From the NCBI GenBank assembly GCA_946807835.1, contig OX327712.1, positions 17,874,001 through 17,938,000 on the forward strand: a stretch of DNA of 64,000 nucleotides, given 5' to 3'. This stretch comes from Ailanthus altissimus. Taxonomy: Eukaryota; Streptophyta; Magnoliopsida; Sapindales; Simaroubaceae. Of this stretch, positions 62,677 to 64,000 are shown one piece after another. The position numbers and the translations under genes were made by a program. Within the stretch, counting starts at the first letter, position 1; each line of letters opens with the position of its first letter. The notes beneath the pieces are model-generated. The model was not told the origin of the DNA. It made no database searches and saw only the letters and a program-made list of their open reading frames with translations.

Positions 62677-64000
62677 TGTTGGGATTTGTGCTTACGTGCC
62701 ATCCCATAATGTATAAATATAGTGATTGTATTTATACAATTATTATTTCTAATAAAATCGTTAATATTATTTTTATTAAATGGTAAGATGCTTGTAACGT
62801 TTTAGACATTGTATGATCTGAAGGAGTTCAGATTTGGTCTAAAAGAGTTTAGACCAGGGCTAAGAGTTAGCAACGCTAATAGTTATAAACACTAAGAGTT
62901 AGCAACGCTAATAGTTATAAACACTAAGAGTTAGCAAAATCTAATGAGTTAGAGCATTGTCTGAAATGGGACAATGACCTGAGAATATATTAGTAATGAT
63001 ATAGCTGCAATGAGTTGCAGATGGTGCTAAGAAATGTCATTATGCAAGTATGTTCTCAAACATAATGTTCCTGATCTAATTTTATCGATGCGGGTCTATC
63101 GGTGAAACCCATTATTATAAATTAGTGTATGTCTATATCTGGATGGTCCAGATGGTTAGTCTTAGCAAACCATGAGCTTAGTAAGAAGCTCGTATAGAGA
63201 TGCAGGTATTCAGTAAGGACTGGATATTGAACAGACTCACGAAGACATCTAATAGACATCTCATAAAGCCGTCAATGGAAGGTCTTCCGAGTTGAGTAGT
63301 ATTTGTGGTCCTTTGACCTGAGCGCCACGATGGGCTTGTGAGTGATCCACCATGCTTTGGTTCTACACATGTCAGAAACCTTTTATGGTCTGACCGCTGG
63401 GTGTCGCTGGGTATGGTCCGATGCTCATGGAGTTCGGTGTGCGTAGATATAGGATCCATCAGCTCATATGAGTGGGTTGTATATCCTAATGCTCTGAGAT
63501 TGTATTTCAGAAAGTCTTATGGCCGCAAGCATAAACTTCGGAAAAGATATTCCGGAGGAATAAACAATATCACAAAAGTGTTTGTGGATATTATTTTATG
63601 AAATATAAATCTGGAGATAAGTTCGTGGTTGAGCAAATAGAGATTTGACGGTGATAATCTATATCTCTGCTCTTCAAGGATATAAATGGTGGAAGGATTA
63701 TACGAATATGTAATAACCTCAACTTGTATGGTTTAACATGCTAATTTGTAATATCCGTAACGTGTGTGTGGGACATTGTTCACGGACGTATGGAGGAGCT
63801 CTATATGACAAATTAGGTGTGGACCTAGAGAGTCTCACAATATGAAGTATACTCGTTGTGCACTGGGGTAGCGGATTGAATTGAATAGTTCGATCCAATA
63901 AATTTCAGCAAAAGAGAACGATTGTTTAGGGATCCCTCGGATTGTACATTTGTCAAGACTTAATTGTTAAGTACATCACTTAATTAATTAACAAGGGTTG
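62677..64000 (+). mobile_element. LTR copy 3 of the dispersed family, running off the window
   Basis: It starts TGTTGGGATTTGTGCTTACG and closely follows copy 2 (5408 onward) for its whole visible length, ending in AACAAGGGTTG at the window edge. It interrupts the gypsy pol at 62677. Whether it is a solo LTR or the 5' LTR of a complete element cannot be seen. Confidence 0.8.
62860..62935. repeat. 32-bp tandem repeat inside LTR copy 3
   Basis: CTAAGAGTTAGCAACGCTAA and the rest of the unit starts at 62860 and 62892, with a third partial unit at 62924. Copy 2 has a single unit at the matching place, so the expansion is specific to this copy. Confidence 0.92.

Overview
The window is eukaryotic nuclear DNA from a flowering plant, almost certainly a eudicot. 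It is very AT-rich, its genes carry many GT-AG introns, and the proteins belong to plant-restricted families (GRF transcription factor, GTG/COLD1, SKIP11-type F-box/kelch, AIPP2-like PHD protein, a chloroplast envelope protein). The species cannot be fixed from the sequence alone. No prokaryotic features, CRISPR arrays, rRNA or convincing tRNA genes were seen.

Layout. 1-8.0 kb is repeat-rich: an inverted partial LTR (1-1740), a palindromic MITE-like element (about 4240-5180) and a complete solo LTR with a 5-bp target duplication (5408-7686). 8.9-12.7 kb is a GROWTH-REGULATING FACTOR gene of four coding exons with a miR396 site. 12.7-17.4 kb is an AT-rich spacer. 17.5-28.4 kb is a complete 13-exon GTG/COLD1 gene; intron 9 hosts a 3.7-kb hAT-derived giant inverted repeat. 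29.5-30.6 kb has a broken RNase H fragment with a poly(A) tail, like a LINE 3' end. 31.3-33.8 kb is an F-box/kelch gene on the minus strand. 34.2-42.8 kb is a decayed Ty1/copia element whose right LTR was hit by two solo LTRs of one other family in opposite orientations. 44.4-54.4 kb is a 12-coding-exon AIPP2/PAIPP2-like PHD gene. 56.2-59.9 kb is a small nuclear gene for a chloroplast membrane protein, with a solo LTR in intron 1. 60.2-62.7 kb is a broken Ty3/gypsy chromodomain element, cut by a third copy of the LTR family that also occupies the left end of the window (62,677-64,000).

The five host genes are not a functional cluster. They are unrelated housekeeping or regulatory genes: growth control under miR396, chilling/ABA/G-protein signalling or organelle ion homeostasis, protein turnover, Polycomb-linked transcriptional repression, and plastid envelope function. 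The reading frames of all five are intact as joined here. Splice phases were checked by hand, exon by exon, for the four genes with coding introns. I found no evidence of a previously undescribed biological system. The most interesting structures are the giant foldback hAT derivative inside a transcribed intron, the nested opposite solo LTRs, and a probable GC-AG intron in the PHD gene.
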